Below are positions 15,271-18,199 of a stretch of DNA of 18,199 nucleotides, piece after piece (position 1 is the stretch's first letter; each line of letters opens with the position of its first letter). The stretch spans positions 1 to 18,199 of the forward strand of contig CAZYBG010000067.1 of NCBI GenBank assembly GCA_964645155.1, in the 5' to 3' direction. A model generated the notes under the pieces. That model was not told where the DNA came from. It ran no database searches and was given only the letters and a program-made list of their open reading frames with translations. Source of the stretch: CAZYBG01 sp964645155 (lineage in GTDB: Bacteria > Pseudomonadota > Alphaproteobacteria > Rhodobacterales > Rhodobacteraceae). The position numbers were made by a program, and so were the translations under genes.

Positions 15271-15768
15271 TCAAGCCGCCTTCTCCACCCGGCCGCCGAC
15301 GCCTGACCACGCGCCGGGCATCAGCTCGAGCCCGAGCACGCGGTCGGGGTTGGTGGGCGGCGGCATCTCGACCGCGGACAGCTTCGAGAACCCGAACCGG
15401 CCGTAATAGGGCGCATCGCCCACCAGCATCGCCCGCTCCCACCCCAGCGCGCGGGCAAGGATCAGGCTTTCGCGGATCAGCAGCCCGGCGATCCCCTCGC
15501 CCTGCCGCGTCGGATGCACCGCGACCGGGCCGAGCAGCAGCGCCGGCCGCCCGCCCACGGCGACGGGCCAGTAGCGGATCGCCCCGGCGAGGATGCCCGC
15601 CTCGTCGCGGGCGACGAGGCAGAGGTCGGCCACCCTCGGCACGCCGTCGCGCAGCCGGTAGGAGGACAGCGCCTCGCGCCCCGGCGCGAAGCAGAGGTCG
15701 TAGAGCGCCTCGACCTCCCACCAGTCGGCGTCGGTTTCCTCTTCGAGCCGGATCACGGGCCTTGCCAC
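15271..15768 (-). CDS. YhbS-like GNAT N-acetyltransferase
   Basis: The 165-aa protein is a GNAT acetyltransferase of the predicted YhbS (COG3153) type. The acetyl-CoA loop is RQGEGIAG (88-95) after LLGPVAVHP, and the characteristic GDAPYYGRFGF (117-127) follows. The C-terminal LELMPGAWSG is also family-typical. The best start is GTG at 15768, with AGG seven bases upstream; no ATG lies before the conserved N-terminal RLEEETDAD segment. The substrate is unknown. The gene is divergent from the flavin-reductase-like gene, with 75 bp between the starts, and may be cotranscribed with the EcsC gene. Confidence 0.92.
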   Translation of the reverse strand: MARPVIRLEEETDADWWEVEALYDLCFAPGREALSSYRLRDGVPRVADLCLVARDEAGILAGAIRYWPVAVGGRPALLLGPVAVHPTRQGEGIAGLLIRESLILARALGWERAMLVGDAPYYGRFGFSKLSAVEMPPPTNPDRVLGLELMPGAWSGVGGRVEKAA

Positions 15769-15800
15769 CTCGGCCTGGCGAAGTTCGCGCTGGATTGCCG

Positions 15801-15817
15801 CCTAGCACGGGGCTAGG
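15801..15817. promoter_or_regulatory. Inverted repeat CCTAGC-N5-GCTAGG in a divergent promoter region
   Basis: CCTAGC (15801-15806) and GCTAGG (15812-15817) are perfect 6-bp arms around a 5-nt centre, 26 bp before the ATG at 15844 and 32 bp from the GTG at 15768. The spacing of half-site centres, about 11 bp, fits a dimeric transcription factor binding one DNA face. It could be an operator for either or both divergent genes. I cannot place convincing -35 and -10 boxes. No regulator gene is adjacent. Confidence 0.35.
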
Positions 15818-15843
15818 TCAGGTTCAAACGGCTGGAGGGACGG

Positions 15844-16449
15844 ATGTTCTATCGCCCGGAAGACGGACACGGGTTGCCGCACAACCCGTTCACCGCGATC
15901 GTGGCGCCGCGGCCGATCGGCTGGATCTCGACGCGTGCCGCCGACGGGTCCGACAACCTCGCGCCGTATTCGTTCTTCAACGCCGTCGCCTACCAGCCGC
16001 CGCAGGTGATGTTCGCCTCGACCGGGACCAAGCCCGACCGCGACGGTACCAAGGACAGCGTGGCCAACGTGCGCGAGACCGGCGTGTTCTGCGTGAACAT
16101 CGTCGAACATGCGATGCGCGAGGCGATGAACGACACTTCGGGTCCGTGGCCCGCGGCGACCGACGAGTTCACCCGGGCCGGAGTCGCCCGCGAGGCGTGC
16201 GAGACGATCGCCTGCGCCAGGGTCGCGGGCGCCCCGGCCGCGCTCGAGTGCCGCCTGGTGCGGATCGTGACGCTGGAGGGCGAGGCGAACCATGTCGTCA
16301 TCGGGCAGGTCACGGGCGTCCACCTGCGCGACGACTGCCTGGTCGGCGGGCGCCTCGACGTGACGCGGTACCGGCCTCTGGCGCGGCTCGGCTATCACGA
16401 CTACACCGCGGTGAGCGAGGTGATCGAGATGACGAGGCCGACGGGATGA
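15844..16449 (+). CDS. Flavin reductase-like (FMN-binding split barrel) family protein
   Basis: The 201-aa product fits the DIM6/NTAB-type flavin reductase family (COG1853), cytoplasmic proteins that bind FMN in a split beta-barrel and reduce it with NAD(P)H or serve unknown redox roles. Family features are FTAIVAPRPIGWIST (16-30), NLAPYSFFNAVAYQPP (38-53), KDSVANVRETGVFCVN (70-85) and HVVIGQVTG near residue 150. The C-terminus contains RYRPLARLGYHDY. The ATG at 15844 has GGAGGG about five bases upstream. Its stop overlaps the next start by four bases (ATGA), indicating coupled expression. There is no monooxygenase partner in the window, so the physiological role is open. Confidence 0.93.
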   Translation: MFYRPEDGHGLPHNPFTAIVAPRPIGWISTRAADGSDNLAPYSFFNAVAYQPPQVMFASTGTKPDRDGTKDSVANVRETGVFCVNIVEHAMREAMNDTSGPWPAATDEFTRAGVAREACETIACARVAGAPAALECRLVRIVTLEGEANHVVIGQVTGVHLRDDCLVGGRLDVTRYRPLARLGYHDYTAVSEVIEMTRPTG

Positions 16450-17261
16450 AGGCTTTGCGCCGCCTGCGCCGCGCGATCGGGGGCGGTGACCGGAGTATGC
16501 CGGAGGCCGAGCCCGGTTTCCGGCGCGCCGAAGGCATGGGGTACATCGAGTTCCTGCGCGGCCTCCACGAGAACGTGCTGGTCACCAGCTATCTGGAGGT
16601 CGGCTGCCGCAGCGGCGCGAGCTTCACGCCGTCGCGCAGCCTGACGATCGGCGTCGATCCCAGCTTTTCGCTGCGCCCGCAGGTGATGGGCGCCAAGCCG
16701 ATGCTGCACCTCTTCCAGATGACGAGCGACGCGTTCTTCGCGACCGGCTTCCTCGAGCGCAACGGCATCCGGCTGGGGTTCAGCTTTCTCGACGGCATGC
16801 ACCTCTTCGAGTTCCTGCTGCGGGATTTCATCAACGCCGAGCGCAACAGCGATCCTGGCGGCGCCATCGCGCTGCACGACTGCTGCCCGTTCACCCACGC
16901 GATGACGACGCGCGACCTCGAGAACCTGCCGAAGGGCGCCTGGACCGGCGACGTCTGGAAGCTGATCCCGATCCTCGCCCGCTGGCGGCCCGACCTCGCC
17001 GTGCAGGTGCTGGGCTGCCGGCCGACCGGGCTGGTCGTCGTCACCGGCCTCGACCCCGAGAACCGGGTGCTTGCCGAGAGCCACGACGCGATCCTGGCGG
17101 AGTTCGCGCCGCTCGATCTTCGCGGCTACGGCGCCGAGCGGTTCTATGCCGGGTTCGACTATGTGGCGCCGAAGGCGGTCGCGGCTTCGGGTTATGGCTT
17201 TCTCGACGCCGTAAGGCTCGATCCCGCCGCGGCGCTGCGCCCCGAGAAGGTGACGCCGTGA
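16446..17261 (+). CDS. Methyltransf_24-like class I methyltransferase-fold protein
   Basis: The 271-aa product has an S-adenosylmethionine methyltransferase fold: YLEVGCRSGASF (49-60, motif I), GVDPSF (69-74, acidic residue D71) and FLDGMHLFEFLLRDF (114-128, the DGxH signature of Methyltransf_24). GGAIALHDCCP (138-148) completes the pattern. A Gly-for-Ser/Gly variation in motif I (EVGCRSG) is mild, so activity is plausible. The C-terminal 70 residues have no clear match. The N-terminus is basic (KALRRLRRAIGG) with no signal peptide. The ATG at 16446 overlaps the upstream stop by four bases. Such proteins often modify sugars or small molecules, but the substrate cannot be inferred. It ends 88 bp before mtnP. 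Confidence 0.88.
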   Translation: MKALRRLRRAIGGGDRSMPEAEPGFRRAEGMGYIEFLRGLHENVLVTSYLEVGCRSGASFTPSRSLTIGVDPSFSLRPQVMGAKPMLHLFQMTSDAFFATGFLERNGIRLGFSFLDGMHLFEFLLRDFINAERNSDPGGAIALHDCCPFTHAMTTRDLENLPKGAWTGDVWKLIPILARWRPDLAVQVLGCRPTGLVVVTGLDPENRVLAESHDAILAEFAPLDLRGYGAERFYAGFDYVAPKAVAASGYGFLDAVRLDPAAALRPEKVTP

Positions 17262-17349
17262 CCCGCGGCGCGGCGCCGGGCGTGGGATGCGGGCGGCCCG
17301 GGCGGGTGAGGGGTGCCGCACCGCTGGGTGGGCCGCGGGAGGGGCAGCG

Positions 17350-18199
<850 letters not shown>

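Noticed and set aside
17262..17339. CCCGCGGC / GCCGCGGG inverted repeat around the 5' region of mtnP, considered as a riboswitch or attenuator
   Set aside because: The arms are 62 bp apart and GC-only, and no known SAM or purine riboswitch core is visible. Chance pairing is likely.

Overview
The window is very GC-rich chromosomal DNA (roughly 70% or more by eye) and reads as core genome of an alphaproteobacterium. It is most likely from the Rhodobacterales (Paracoccaceae). Evidence for this is the cytochrome aa3 oxidase order coxB-ctaB-small ORF-ctaG-coxC-surf1 followed by thrC, an M16 peptidase and a GNAT gene, with coxA (subunit I) located elsewhere. I cannot name the genus.

Layout. Positions 1-120 are noncoding and carry a 13-bp tandem repeat. 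From 121 to 6670 all genes are on the minus strand, so transcription runs tldD -> two tandem paralogous polytopic membrane proteins of GT-C glycosyltransferase type -> dprA. dprA has its own upstream region with a near-consensus CtrA binding site. A 196-bp divergent region (6671-6866) separates tldD from the plus-strand cytochrome oxidase cluster (6867-11097), which continues into thrC, the M16 peptidase and a RimJ-type acetyltransferase (to 14353) with short gaps or overlaps. Two minus-strand genes follow: an EcsC-family protein and a YhbS-like acetyltransferase. Then come three plus-strand genes: a flavin-reductase-like protein, a Methyltransf_24-like protein whose start overlaps it, and 5'-methylthioadenosine phosphorylase (mtnP), which runs off the right edge.

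How the genes work together. The cox cluster encodes subunits II and III of the terminal oxidase plus assembly factors: heme O synthase CtaB, CuB chaperone CtaG, SURF1 and a small single-span protein. Hairpin-forming repeats lie after coxB and after coxC, where structural and assembly genes meet, and another lies between the two membrane paralogs. dprA belongs to DNA uptake. In Rhodobacter capsulatus DprA is needed to receive gene transfer agent DNA and competence genes are under CtrA, which gives the putative CtrA site a plausible meaning.

I see no phage, transposon, CRISPR, tRNA or rRNA, and no clear novel system. The least understood content is the tandem membrane paralogs, the 64-aa cox-cluster protein, the EcsC protein and the flavin reductase/methyltransferase pair.
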